Position numbers and translations under genes: made by a program. The notes under the pieces are model-generated. The model did no database searches. It worked only from the letters and a program-made list of their open reading frames with translations, and was not told the DNA's origin. Shown here piece by piece: positions 13,083-26,389 of a DNA stretch of 64,000 nucleotides. How positions within the stretch are numbered: position 1 is the stretch's first letter; each line of letters begins with the position of its first letter. The DNA is taken from assembly GCA_021397835.1 (NCBI GenBank), contig JAJFZO010000229.1, forward strand, positions 2,418,001 to 2,482,000. Reading direction: 5' to 3'. This DNA comes from Moringa oleifera (Eukaryota; Streptophyta; Magnoliopsida; Brassicales; Moringaceae).

Positions 13083-13950
13083 TTGCAATTTAGGACAGCC
13101 CCAGGGGAAAAAGGAGTTTATTTTTTAAATATTTCTTCTTTAAAATTATTTAATTTTGTTGGGAATTTATTAAAAATTATTATTTAATTAATTTTATTCC
13201 ATTTTCAAAATTATCTTGCTAGTATTAAAAAGCCAAAAAAAATCCAAAACTTTACTTAAATTGTCCAAACTGACCTTTCTTTTTAATAACCTATTGTTTT
13301 CTGGATTTTTAACTAGAAATCTAATGATTTTTGTTCATAATGTTGAATCATTGCAAGTCATCGGCAGAAAAATATTGATAGAGAATAAAGATTTAATTTC
13401 ATTTATGCGATGATTTATAAAATAATTAAAATTTATAATTAATGCCTTTTATTTTAGAGCAAAATTAATTTTATTTATCTCACTTTACTTATTTTCAGCA
13501 AAATACTCTTTACATTTTATCAAAAATTTTATTGGTTCTTCATAATATTTTAAGTTGTTCAAGGAACATTTCAACAATCATTAAGATAAATATTTTGAAG
13601 TTTCATTTTTTAAAAAATTATGCATGAAATTTCTTAATAAACTATGAATGCTATTGTTTATGACACAAAAATTTATCAAAATTTTTATTAGTTTTTCATA
13701 AAATGGTCAGCATCAATATGTAAAGAAAAAAAATAAAGATAAGTTGACATAATATTCCATCTTCATCTTCATCTTCTTGATATAATATGCCATTCTTGAA
13801 TAAAATGACATTGTGAATCTCACCTCCTTGGTATGCTAGAAGTTTCCTAACCACGATTGGTGATTTTGTGCCTGTAAATACTCTTATGTTATTCAATCTA
13901 ACGTTTTCAAAAATGTCATACTATCAAGATCTCTCTTTTAACTTGAGCAT
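13083..13950. other. AT-rich upstream region of DRB copy A
   Basis: No gene or recognisable element seen. It does not obviously match the 5' flank of copy B beyond the TATA area. Confidence 0.4.
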
Positions 13951-15490
13951 CAAAGCAATCATGAAGGACACCCAATGCTCATCCTTCTTTATCTTGCAAA
14001 ATCAACTAGAAGTTTCTTAGTTCAAGCATCACCTAAGTACTTTCTCTCTTTAAATCCTTTTTTTGCAATCACAATTGGCTGTTGCTTAAGGGAAATTGCT
14101 ATACAGAAGTCATGGCTCCCTAAAAAGCTCGATCCTTTACTCAAGGAAACCATGTTGAAAGTGCAACAGTAGAGTTTACCATTATCTCTGTATTAGAAAT
14201 ATTTTCCCCACCTTCTACCTTACATAAAATAGCCTCCACATTACCCCAATCAAATAACACTTATATCCTCATGATTATTGCAATCATACCCATACTTGCA
14301 TCTTCAATGTGACCATCGCCACTAAACCTATGTTGTCCTTTTTCATTGAATTTTAGATACCCCTTATGAAGGGGAATTGATATATGACATCAAACTTGCT
14401 CCCCTTACTAATGAATATAACCATAGGAGGGCATTAATCATTTTGTGTGTGTAATTGCCCACTAAGGCCAAAGCTGTAGGCAGTCTGTTGAGGATCCCAG
14501 CTAGGGTACTCCATCCAATCAGAGATTCTATCTTTTTACCTAGACATCGACATAGAAGCAATGTGTCTTTCATGGATACATACATACTAGATAGGATTTT
14601 TTAGGAGCTATCTTGCAACTTACCATACATAATGGTAAGACACAGGATCAATGCAGTTGAAAGTAAGCAAATAGCACTTCTTTATGGCTTGATCATTACT
14701 TAGGATATTGAAGCATTTTGATGTGCCCCTATCACGTACCCTAGAGACGATACCCCTTACACCCAAGGATGCATTCAATAGGAAAACAATGATCTTCAAT
14801 ATTGATTGACTGAAAAACATTCTGTTGAAACAAAGAAGAAGCTCTACGACATGAAGGCAGAGAGTTAGCAGCTACTGGAAAAGCCATTGACACTCGGAGG
14901 ACTAAGGTAAAGGCTAACCTCATTGTTCTCCATTACATTCAGCTTGAGAAAGCTCGTGATGAAGCCCAAGCCTTGGGAATTCAAGAAGAGTGAGGCATCT
15001 ATATCTAAAGTTGGAAGAACTGCTGCAACGCTATATTACCCAATCCACGCCCAATTGATCACAGAAGTCAAAGCCAAAATGCTAGAGGTCAATCTGGACT
15101 AGGTAGAGACAATGCCTTCCATTAATGTGCCAGGTCGTGGTCGGGAGATTACCAAGACTCAGGTATAATGTGATGAAATGGTGGATCATGATGTAGTGGA
15201 CGACCCAACCGCTATGCCTCATTCTGATGAGACTCCTTTAGTAGAGAATGAAACCGCTGCTTAGCTTCATTTTGCAAGTCTTTTGAATGTGTTACTTTTG
15301 TTTTTTTCTTTCTATAATTAACAAGTTTCTCTATCTCATGAAATTAGTGTTTACCCACCTCTACTGAATTCTTATTTTTATCGCCACTTGTCATGAAAAT
15401 ATTTACTCTAACCATGATTAATATTGAGGCCATAAGATATTAGTCAAGGCTTTTTCTCGGACCTTTTAGTATAATGTTTCCATTTCTATC
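13951..15490 (+). pseudogene. Decayed coiled-coil, gag-like retroelement fragment
   Basis: The plus strand at about 14830-15260 translates in pieces to a Lys/Glu-rich helical sequence (TKVKANLIVLHYIQLEKARDEA) followed by acidic text (DETPLVENETAA) and TAG near 15264. A related passage occurs at about 30270-30770; both include a 'TACTACCCAATC' word after a helical stretch. No polymerase, protease or integrase motif is present. The pattern resembles gag-like coiled-coil remnants of non-autonomous LTR elements in plants. Family assignment is an inference and the limits are approximate. Confidence 0.35.
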
Positions 15491-15496
15491 TTCACC

Positions 15497-16094
15497 TAGG
15501 GGTGAACACGGTTTCGTTTAAACTCATGAATCGAATCATAACTTTTAAAATTTGAATCAAAACAAAACCATTTATAATGATTTTGATTTTATACCGTAAT
15601 CAGAACCACTTTAAATATGGTTCAGTTATGGTTCATATAAATTTTGAATTGAAACCAAAATCAACAATTCAAAACCAACAGTTTCAGTTCAGTTTTAATT
15701 AAATTAATTAAAAATATATAAAATAATTTAATTCAAAATTTTTATTAAAAATAATTTAACTTTAAAAATATATATTTTCAATAAAAATATGATCACTACA
15801 TTTTTATTAAAAAATTTTAATTTAATTATAAAATACTTTTATTAAGAAAAATAATCTCTTTTAACTGACTCTGAACCCAATTTGAACCTGAACTGAATAT
15901 GAATTGAACCTGAACCGAACCTAAATCAAACTTAAACTTGAATCATTTATGAATCAAAATTTAAACTAAAACCTAAACCGCTTTTGAACCAAACATTAAC
16001 CAAAACCAAAATTTAATTGTTTAAGTTCGGTTCATTTTAACCATAAAATTTGAATCGACGGTTCAAAACCAAAATCGAATCGTGACCACCCCTT
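15497..16094. mobile_element. hAT-type MITE, CGGTT-rich, with 8-bp target duplication
   Basis: Starts TAGGGGTGAACACGG and ends CGTGACCACCCCTT, giving inverted termini TAGGGGTG/AAGGGGTG. It is flanked by TCTTCACC (15489-15496) and CCTTCACC (16095-16102), an 8-bp duplication with one mismatch, as expected for hAT. Subterminal DNA holds many GGTT/AACC words in opposite orientation at the two ends (GGTTCA on the left; GAACC and AACCAAAACC on the right), so the whole element can fold on itself. The centre is AT-rich with no coding potential. Confidence 0.8.
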
Positions 16095-16102
16095 CCTTCA
16101 CC

Positions 16103-18760
16103 AAAGTTTAAGTTTGACCTTCCATTTCATTACCTTTTACCTTACTATAGCTTAGCCTTTCATTATTTACAGTATACCACTATGGAAACAGATCTTTTCA
16201 AAACAAGTGGTGAAACTTGACTGACCTCATTCATTCTTTACAAACTCTTTTAAAGGAAGTCTTTTGCCTTCAAGTTTCCTTGGTGGCAAAACTAGGCATT
16301 TACATTCTGGTATTACTCATTTAATCATAGAGCCAAGTGGTCAAGAAAATCTTGATTATTCTCGGGTATAAAGAGTGTGTTTGCTTACCAATTTATAAAC
16401 CTTGGTGATATAGTATATCTTGTTCCAATCTAGAACAATGCATTCTTCTTTCTAGACTGGGGGGATGCCAATATTGGGTCAAGTAGAGCATCGATCATAC
16501 CCTCGATCTTGTTGTAGACTTAGGGGGCTTGGTCAGTGATGATTGCAGCTTCATGAGCAATCAGCTGTAGTTGGACTAATGGGGCATATATGGTGGTTTA
16601 TTGAGGAGGTGCAATGGTGGTTTTGGTTTGTTTAAATGGCGAAGGAGTGGACATCGAGGTTAGGGTAACTTGTTTCTTCTGTTGGATTTTTATTTAGGTT
16701 TTAGACCTCAACTTTATCATGATTTGTTGTGGCTACGTGTGGGGAGTGGAGACCCGACCTAATGTCAACTCCATTTGTCTCGATAATTCTTTTTAAGAGG
16801 CCATATCTGCTTGATCTACATTGCAAGGAATGAAATGGTTAATATCAAGGGAGAATAAAGATAATATTGATGGAGAACAATGAAAAACTATTATATAAAA
16901 CCTAAGTGAAGAGCTTCTAGAGAAATGCTTCCAATTTGAGAGTAATCATCAAGATCGGATCTAGCATCAATTACGGGGTGATGGTCGAGTATGTCTTAGT
17001 TGGGTTTAGATATTTATGGTGTTGCATGAAGAATGGTTTCAAGTTCAGGTAAAGGTAAAGGATGAGGTTGGCTATGGGGTCAAGCTTATTAATGTCAGTG
17101 ATAGTTCTTTCACTAGAAAGAACAAAGAAACCAGTAGTGGCATATTTTAAAGGTCAAGATGGTAAAAATTTTTAGATGAATCTACCCCTAGAACTATGGG
17201 CTTTCATGATCTGGTTATCAAAATGGAATGCTAACATCCAACTCTTTAAGCTTATTGAGAAACTCGATGGTTATATTACTTAAAATGAAAGATTGATCTA
17301 AGTGTCTATGGGACTCAGAGCAAACATTAAGTTCGGGATCATTCCATGACATCGGGTTTGGAAGTATCCGACTTCTCCAGCCCTTATTCGATTTAGGTAG
17401 AATCTCTAATAAAAAGGGAAGGGCTAATCAACCTAAAGTACCAAAATTTATGGTTATCCCAATCCTTTTCATCCTTATATTGTGGAAGTTAAAAGAGTAG
17501 GCTAAACAAGGCAACAGAAAGACTCTTGCACTTAAGATCTTAAGTACTTGGCTATAAATAATATCATACCCCTCTATGAGTTTGCTCGAAGTAAGGATGG
17601 GGAAATACTGAATGTTTAACAAATGTGAAGCATAAAAGGATTGATGCGAAGACACAGACTTGCCTTAAGACATTACTAAAAAACATAGACCCAACCATGG
17701 CATGGCAACCATGATCGTTCTGATTGGGAAGGGACTTGTAGTCTAACTTAAGGCGGGACGAAGTACTTTTACCTAGCCTATTGAAGTTTGGCTTTAATGT
17801 ATGTAGTTTGAAATCAACTATGGAAGAGTTCAACAGAAAAAGAAGAAAAGGAAGAAGAAAAGAAAAATGACTCATCTAAGAGTTGGAAAGAAACTTGAAG
17901 GCTGTGAGTTATTATTAGAGAGAAATGAGGTTTTTGTAAAACTGAAAAATGTGAAATAAGGAAATGCATATGAGAAGAAGGCTTTATATAGACTGAGGTG
18001 GCTAAATGAAAGTGCATAACTTGTGACCCAACAGCTATTTCGAATCCCAAGACACGATATTTAAATGCACACGACATTACCATTATTAATGTGTTAAGAT
18101 GTGTGACTGTTACTAAGTCACAACATTTCAACAGATAGTAAGGTCAGGTTTGACCATGTCAAAATATATTAAACCCCAACCATAGTATTTAACCAAACAC
18201 TTGGAAGCCCAACTTTGTGATTTGTCCATGTCAAAGTAGATAGAAGCTTGACCTTAGTGTTTGGCCGTGTCAAAGCTCAATGAAGCCCGACCTTGCCATT
18301 TGATCATGGTAAGACCCAACCATGAACCCAAACACTTAAAGATTGACCACTTGAGCTGACTATTTGGGGTCCTGACCATCTAAAAGTTGAAACATAACAA
18401 TGGGAGGTAAGTTTAGATTTAAGCATTAAAAGAAAAGAGTGACCCAATCATTAGAAGACGAGTTCAAGCCAGACCTTTGGCAATTATATCAAGACCAAGC
18501 CATAAAAAAAGAGGCTATGAATTTATTCTTTAAAAGCTTTCATATCTTATAAAGATATAAAAAAGAGGCTAAAACATTATAGAAACTCCTCGAAGGTACC
18601 ATACAGGATTTACAAGGTGTAGTGTGCACTGATGCACATGTTACCTAGGAGGAGCGTTTGACACATAATCGTTCCTCTATGAGCTCATAAGTTGTGAAAT
18701 TCTAGGTAAAAGCCCGTCAAAATTTTCACCATAAATAGAAGAATGATCCAAGGGAAATGG
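16103..18760. other. Decayed retroelement-like DNA with imperfect repeats
   Basis: Moderate GC compared with its surroundings and no intact frame. About 18130-18370 contains several imperfect repeats built on 'CCAACC...GTATTTAACC' and 'GACCTTAGTGTTTGGCCGTGTCAAAG'-like phrases, the type of short repeat often seen in LTR U3 regions. I could not find a pair of LTRs or a primer-binding site. Confidence 0.3.
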
Positions 18761-21329
18761 ACCTTTGCCCAAATGTTCAATTTAAAAAATATTACAACAT
18801 TTCCTTAAATTTTTTTAAGCTTTTTCTCGAGTATCTTTAAAAAATTGCTCATCTTTTCATGTAATTTTACTATTTATAGAGATGCAGTGAGAATTGCAGG
18901 AATATTGACTTGTTAAGAGCAGGTATAATTTATTAAGATCAAATTCTTCGTAAAATTTTTTTGATCTATTCTAAGATAAAATTTTGATAAATCAATCAAT
19001 ATTCAAATATGAATCTTGTTATATAGTTGTTGTTTTAATGTTTGAGATTATTCATGAGTACCCTATAGTGATAATCTGTGCATTTTGGCACTGTTACATT
19101 CCCTTTTCGAAATATGATGGCTAGTGCTAATCTTGCCTATATTGTTCTCAAATAAAGTTAGTTTAGATTTTGAAAATAGAGATATGGACTAATGTCTTAT
19201 CTAAGTTTTCATCATAATAACTATGCATTATTATTTAAGTGATTTTTTTTTGTATGATTCCTTCAAAATTTTATCATGCTTTTTCAAAATATATTTTAAA
19301 AAAGGCTGATGTTAATACTTATCTATATTGTTCTTAAATAAAATTATTTTTGAAACTGAAAATAGAAATGTGGACTGATGTCTTTATTTATAAAGTTTCC
19401 TTAATAAATATGTGTTATTTTTTATATGAGCAATAGTATGTTATACTGTGATGTCTTGATGATTTTATTTGAGTCTTTATCATACAGTTTGTATTGAAAA
19501 TGAGAATCAATGTCAAATTTTATTAAATTTGATAATTAAAAAATAATCTTCTTAATTGGTACTAATCAATAGGTGTTATGGGAGTAGTTATCCTTCATGA
19601 ATGTAATTGATTTTGGGTTAAAAAATAGATCAATAACCTTATTTTTTATTTTATTCATTTTTGTTTCTTATGAAATTAAGAAGTTTTAGAAAATAAATTT
19701 GTTTTGGCAGTTAATCACATTATTAAAAAAATTGATGACAACTTTTTTTCTTTAGTTATTCTTAAAATCAAAAAGACAACTCAAAATAATTTTTTATTAA
19801 ATAATTTCACTTTGAGATTATTTTAAACCTCTTCGTGATAGTTGGCAATTCAAGAGTTAATTAGGTTTTTAAAATTCTCTTGCTTTCTGAGTGAGAGATG
19901 CAAATCTAAGTAAATTATTTCACCATTACAACCATATATAATTAAACAAGTATCATAAATAAAAAGAATAAAGTAAAAGAGAGCAAACACGAAATATTTT
20001 TCATGATTTTATTAACCGTGCCTACGTCTACATCTCCAAGAAGCTGTTTGAGGATTTTATTACCTTTTGTCTTCCAAAGAGTATTTGGATATGTTTCTGA
20101 CCAAGATTCATATACCAAGGTGATCCTACACTTGATGACTCAAATCTTACCAAATAAAATAGAAGATCACACAAACAGTGAACTCTCTCTCAAAAGTGAA
20201 TTTATTACAAAGAGGATCAAATTTGCTAGGATCTGCTCAAGAGTGGATGATAATGTGCAACAGTGTATTAAAAAGCAAATGATGAATAGCATTGAAAATA
20301 TGTAAGAAGTGAGATTTCAAATTTTAAAAGCTCTTTTATACCGACATACAAAATTATGTTTGATACTCACTATTTTAACTCTTTTGAAATTCTTAACCGG
20401 TACTAGGACAGTAGTGTTGCTCCAAACACGTAATCTGTTTAGATAAGTTGATTTTGTCATGTTTGAGTAAATCTCTTGATTTATTTTTTTGATTTATTTA
20501 TTTTAATTTTTATAATATTTATAATATTATTAATTTATTTTTTTTTGTTTGTGGAAGAAGAGAAAAACAGAAGATAATTTTGAAAATCTCTATACGAGTT
20601 AAGCAATTTAATGTTTGGAGTTTAGGTAAAACAAATTCAAGGATACATCCATTATTTTGTTTAGCTTATGTTTTTTGCACCAACAGAATGATTATCATAT
20701 AATCTACTAAAACTACTCTAAATTTAATACAAACATATAAATATGAATCTTCACTTTATTAATGCTTAAAAATTTGATCGAGTAGTGCACAAAAAATTAA
20801 TACAAAGAGAGAACGGTCTTCTATTTTCTGAGAAAATGAAAAAAGTATACTTTCTTTCCCACCATTTTAAGATAAAAAGATACCTTCGTCACAAAAAATT
20901 AAAAAATATTGAGAAGGGACTTTGGGCTGTTTTTTGGGAATAAGTTACAAGAAATTATGACATTTGGAGAAATATTCCCAAGCTTAAAAATGATAAGTGA
21001 ACAGCATCACTGATTTTATATCCTAACTTCGTGTAATATTTTTCAACTCTATGTAATATTATTTAATTCCGTTTTACTCCATAACTTAATATAATATTAC
21101 ATGTTTCCATATTGTTTGATAAATACCAGTAATTTACTAAATTCCTAATTCAGTGGAAGTACTTCGAACATATATATATATATCAAATGCATATGAAGAT
21201 CTCTCATGTCCAGTAATCTCCGAGAAATCAGCGTGAAAAAATAAAAATTATAGCTATTAAGCATAGGATGATCTATAGTGCCAAAAGCTTGGGATGTTAC
21301 TTTACTTTCAAGGTTACAAAAACAGGCCT
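18761..21329. other. AT-rich intergenic DNA
   Basis: No supportable gene. A short (AT)n run lies near 21170-21182. The predicted frames here are short and have no family resemblance. Confidence 0.5.
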
Positions 21330-21985
21330 TTAGAATACCAAAAGAGTCCTCTAGTGAACTCCAATTATGGTGCTCTTGTTTTGCATGAGACCAAATTTTA
21401 TAATTTACATTATGTCCTAATTTAGTCACGTAATCACCCTAAGTCAAACTTATTAATATTCTTTTATTATAAATATGCTGCCAAACAGAAGACTGTTACT
21501 TGAATCTATTTTTATTAGCCGTACGTTTCCCACTCTTATCCTAATTATGGCAACATAATCACATTCATGACTCAATTATGATACTGTTACTAAAATAACA
21601 TGACAAATTGCTAATATTTTGCATAATATATGGCCAAATGCACCATTTTGTGGTGCAAACAGAAAAGCAGGCTCAGCTGCAAGCAAAGGGAGAAGAAAAC
21701 CCAATTTGCAGCACAAAAAATAGATTCAAAAGGCCTAATAACACTCCACCATGGCTGCAATCTACTAAACCAATAAGTTCTTCTCCAAGCTAGTTTAAGG
21801 TTACCAGAAGAGCTTGAAGACATCTGGAATAATTTCAGATAACAGTTACAGAAGTACGAGACTTTGCCTGGTAAATTCATAGCTATAGCCCCATATTTCT
21901 CACAAGGATGAGTCAGAATATATGCTAAGCAACATTAGCAATGAGATTATGGTAGCTTCTTACCAATTATTCTTCCTGATTTGCA
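21330..21985 (-). repeat. 3' UTR and 3' flank of DRB copy B
   Basis: About 21650-21920 matches 35290-35560 (copy C) and 3110-3300 (copy A). About 21360-21600 matches 34050-34280 (both carry TGCTCTTGTTTTGCATGAG). In copy C about 1 kb separates these blocks; here they nearly abut, so copy B has lost that stretch or copy C has gained it. Confidence 0.75.
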
Positions 21986-22064
21986 TCAGAACTGCTCATT
22001 GGCATCACAGTCCTACCATGTTAACAACTATGCTCTGAACCAAAATTGTTTTGCTGATAGTCAT

Positions 22065-25000
22065 TTACAGTCTTTTGCAGGCAGGGGAATGCAATATACT
22101 GCTTTGACTTAACTTACCTGAAAAGAGGGCATAAAACCTTGTTAAGGACTGCAATGAACTTAGCTAAAGGGCTACTTATTCATCAAAACTTTATTTCCAA
22201 TCATGCTAGATAATATTTCTTGACAAGTTAAGCAACCTGTAGTATCGTCCTCTAATAATACCTGAGCCCATGTTTTACCATTTTTGAGATCCAAAAAGTA
22301 CACGTAATAATATTGTAACTAATTGGATTATGCAATGGTTTGAGAGTCTCATAAAAAGGGTCACAAGAACTATGTTTCAGTAATCACTAAAGGAATGAGA
22401 GAGCTAAACATGTTACGACACTTATCAGTCATAAATGATATTTAACTACCATGTTTTCCAGACAAATTGATTTAGGTATCAGAAAAAGCCATACCTAATG
22501 TAAATAACTGCAGCATGGTCCTATTGATTTAACAAAATGGTAGCAGACAAGTTTTTGCTTCTTTTTCTTGGTTCAATGTTATGGACTTCTTTCTGCTTCT
22601 AGCAAACTAACTGCAGGGTATTAAACCAATTGTTGAGAGATGAGGATTATGTGCTCTGATCACTGATTTACTGGTTTATCCAGGGCTTACTTTTAATTTT
22701 TGTCAAACAATTCAAATATCAGTGTAGAAATTGATACATACCCTCTTTCAAAATTGTATAAGCAGCCTTAGCTGCACTAAACTCAGCCTGTTTCTTTGTC
22801 CTTGCTTCCTGTCCCGTGAAAACCTCACCGTCAATCTCCACACTTGAAACAAAAGTTGGTATATTACCTTCATCACAGCTATTTGTAATACAAACTGGTA
22901 GAAGATAAGCTTGTTTCTGAGCCAATTCCTGTAACAAGTTCTTGTAGACACAATTGTCCTGAAGTAGACAAGAAATCCAATGAAAAATTAGCAAACAGAA
23001 GTGGGCGCACACACACCAAACACACACAAAGAAAAAAACTTGGAGATCATTACAGTTGACATTTAATGCGTTAACAATGAAATTAAAGAATCAGATATCA
23101 AAGGCCAACTAAAATTAGAAGACTAGCCTCTTGAACTCCATTTGGTGACAGTGACATTAGAGCAAGTTTTGCAGCTGCATGTTCAGCTTCCTTTATTGTC
23201 GGGAAGAACTCTGGACTCTGAAAGGTTTGCCCATCAATTGTGACCTTACACCTGAAGTGACTGGCATGAGGAAGGCCTTCACATTCACAGGAACATATAG
23301 GTAAAGTAAGATGTCTTTTCTGAGAAAATATCTGCAGCCGGCTTTTAAAAAAATGTTGTATGTCTGCAACAGAAGAAAGAAACAAGACAAAAATGTTAAA
23401 AGCTACTCTTTAAGGAATAGAAGAGCAAGCAATGCCTTTTTCTTTTATCCTTTCATTAGTTTGTCATTACCAAGCATAACCAGAAATAAACTGACTCAGA
23501 TATTGAATTCCTGCCAAATTAGTTGATATCATGTGTAAGGATTTAGATACCTAGTATTAAATATTTGACAATGATCACAAACCATTCCTATAATGTACTC
23601 TTTTTGACTTTCCTATTCTGTTCTTTAATTTTTGGTCCATCAAATGTAGGTTGAATGTTTCCAGGTCATGTAGTGCAAGGTTAGAGTGCAAATAAAAACG
23701 ATGTGAGAAGAACACGAGGCCTGCCTTGATGAATCGTAGGCTCAGTTCAAATTTTAGTACCCAGCATAGCCAAGAAACTCTATACATCTAGATGGCATTA
23801 AGAAAGCATCCAAATGGCCCTTCAAGTTATACATATACAATAACTTGCTATGTTCAGCATTCCTACAAACACGATGTCCACCTTAGATTTGTCAATAATC
23901 ATAAAAGGACAAGCAAGCTCCAACAGTCTTGGCTTAAGCTCTTCTGGACAGCTATAAAGCCTAGATTGCTAAATATAGTAGCTAAGCAGCAAAGCAGTTT
24001 AATAACTCAGACAACCTAAAATGGATACATAACCCTGTAGCACCTCAAACAAAAGTTGCTCAGAAAGGTATTCTGAATACAAGAACGCTAAATCTAGTAA
24101 TAATCCTAGATAGGTAAATGTAGTAGCCTACGACCAGCAATTAGTAACTTTAGGAGCCTAAAATACACAAGACCCACAACTAGGTATACCATCAAACAAA
24201 AACTTGATAATAAGGCAGACTAATCTACAGTCTACTGCTTGGCTCAAAAGTGCTGCTTCTTTTTCCATTTTCCAGTCTCCTTGGCATCTGAATACAAGCC
24301 AATACAAATTTCTCATTTTGCTTCCCAATGAAGAAAGCCAAGACATGAAGCCCTGAGAACCAATACCTCTTTCAGCAAGAGCTTGTTTAAATCACAGTAA
24401 TATGTTCAATCAGCTTCTATCTCATTGAAATATGAATAACAAGGAATAAGAAGGGATCAAGCATGGCAATACATGCCCCAGTAGAAAGTTGATCAAAATT
24501 ATAAAGTATATGCAGAAGATTTGAAAATTTAGTTGAAATACAAATATAATAAACACATCGAACATATATGCACATACATGTGTGAGAGGAAATGCATAAT
24601 ATATCATACAGTCTCACAAGGTACTAAACTGATTCCTGTGCATCGCGTTCAACTTCCACTGTAGACAAACATAAGTTAAGGTTTCAATGAAGTTCATTTG
24701 TAAGCTTAACATCAGTCGAAGTTTAAGGTACCCCCCCAGTAGATTTGCTCAACCGAAAGCTTACTAAGCACAAAATACGCAGAATGCAGGATCAGAAGAT
24801 GGAGAGGCAAGGTGGGGTAGATACATACCAATGTCGAACCTCAAGTTGAAGTCTATTCTTTAGGTGTAATTGTCACCTCAATATAACCAGCTATTTTCAA
24901 TAGTCAATAACAGAAAAGTAAAATTGTTACCTATTTAGCTCACAACAATAACAATAATCAGGTGAGATATCAGCTTAACTGCATATTTGAACTAATGAAA

Positions 25001-26226
25001 CATGTCAGCCGCTTGGGGAACCTAACCCCGACCATACATGCAACAACTAAAGAGGAGGTTAAGAAAAAAGCTTTCGACTCCCTGACCTTTGAATCCGTTG
25101 TCATGTTCGACCACTAGGGCCGTTCCCCTTAACTCAGGAGTTTGGCTTGCTTCTTTTGTTTCTATGGAAGAAATCCTTCTGGCAGGGGCATAACTCGTCA
25201 CATTAGTTGTATTCGAAGAACCTACAGAATTTACCGAAAACCAGTAAACAGCAAGGACATTGGGAGTAACAAGATCACATTATAAGTACACGATAAAGGG
25301 TAGAAGGCAATTGTATAAACGGCAAGAATTGATCATAGTATTACTTCAAATGAAACTAAGATTTTTTACTATAAATGTCTCAATTAATCCAAAACAATTT
25401 AACATGTAGTTTAGCTTTGAGTGCCTGCACGAAAAGCTTTAACCAGAGCAGGTGCACAACTAAAACATGATTTTCTTCTCCATTAAAACCTGAAAATTAA
25501 TAACAAGACTAATTTTCACAAGACCATTAATTAAGGTGAATGTCCAACTAGTAAACTCAAAATATAATAAAGCATGGCATTCAAAGTTTGATTCCTTTTT
25601 GTAGCTCCAAAATTTGATTAATGACTTGATTGAGTTTGCAAACAACAGGGGATGTACAGTCCCATGCAATTAACACCAAATGCTTAACATTATATAATAC
25701 ATATCTAACATATAAGTATGTGGATACCTACTTCTTGCATCATCACAAAATCGAATACAAGAACATGTAAGTGCATTGAAAACTCTGATTCCTTTTCTTT
25801 CCCGACAATTTCTCGGCAACATAAAACATAAAATCCCACACTCATAAACCCACAAAATAATTTAAATCAAGAGCATGCAACAACACTAACAAGGAGAAAA
25901 AGTGATTTAGCGGAATTCCCAATCGCTTCAATTCTCTGGAAATGTTTTATCGGTGATCCTGTTATTATTTTCGGGTTTAGTTCCGATCGTTGCGATGAGT
26001 TATGGTTACCTGCGGAAGAAGAGAGTTGCATTAAAGCAACTTGAGCGGCATGGTTTTGGGCTTCCTTGGAAGAGTTGCAGAGATTGTGAGAGTGATAAGC
26101 AAGGTCGTTGACAATAACACTGGCTTGAAAGCGGGGATCGTGATCGGGCCCCTCTCTGCTGATTGTGTAGCAGGGCAAGTCCCATGCCCTCCTGCAACAA
26201 AGCTCGTGCAGTCTTGTTTGGAACAT
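22065..26226 (-). CDS. Three-dsRBD DRB1/HYL1-like protein, copy B (C-terminal tail lost)
   Basis: Coding exons 26226-26010, 25221-25087, 23363-23128, 22958-22742 and 22117-22065 total 858 nt (285 aa plus TAA). dsRBD1 has FQTRLHELCCRRAWDLP and SSKEAQNHAAQVALMQL; dsRBD2 has KSRLQIFSQKRHLTLP; dsRBD3 has KNLLQELAQKQAYLLP and ARTKKQAEFSAAKAAY. All three domains are open and the splice sites match copies A and C, including the GC donor after exon 3. Exon 5 carries a deletion of about 40 bases relative to copy A, which shifts the frame to TAA at 22067. A second deletion joins the middle of exon 5 directly to the distal part of old exon 6 (GTAGGACTGTGATGCC at about 22000-22020). The roughly 150-residue tail is therefore gone. 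It may still be a functional short protein or an early pseudogene. Confidence 0.8.
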
Positions 26227-26312
26227 TGTTTGCCTTCCCCTTTTAACTTTTCTTATTTTCACTCTCTTCTTCCTTAGAATATTTGTCTATATTTTTAGTC
26301 TTTTTTTTTTCT

Positions 26313-26320
26313 CTTTTATA
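26313..26320 (-). promoter_or_regulatory. TATA box of DRB copy B
   Basis: TATAAAAG on the minus strand, about 90 bases upstream of the ATG at 26226. It aligns with the TATA box of copy A in an otherwise pyrimidine-rich leader. Confidence 0.6.
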
Positions 26321-26389
26321 TTAGCAATTTCTGTGAATTAGGATGAGCTTTGTTATCTGAATTGTATTATTGAAAATGAGATAATTCAT

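Noticed and set aside
17564..18131. Overlapping minus-strand frames of 103 and 105 codons
   Set aside because: Phe/Ser/Leu-rich translations of pyrimidine-rich DNA, with no family resemblance and no splice or promoter context.
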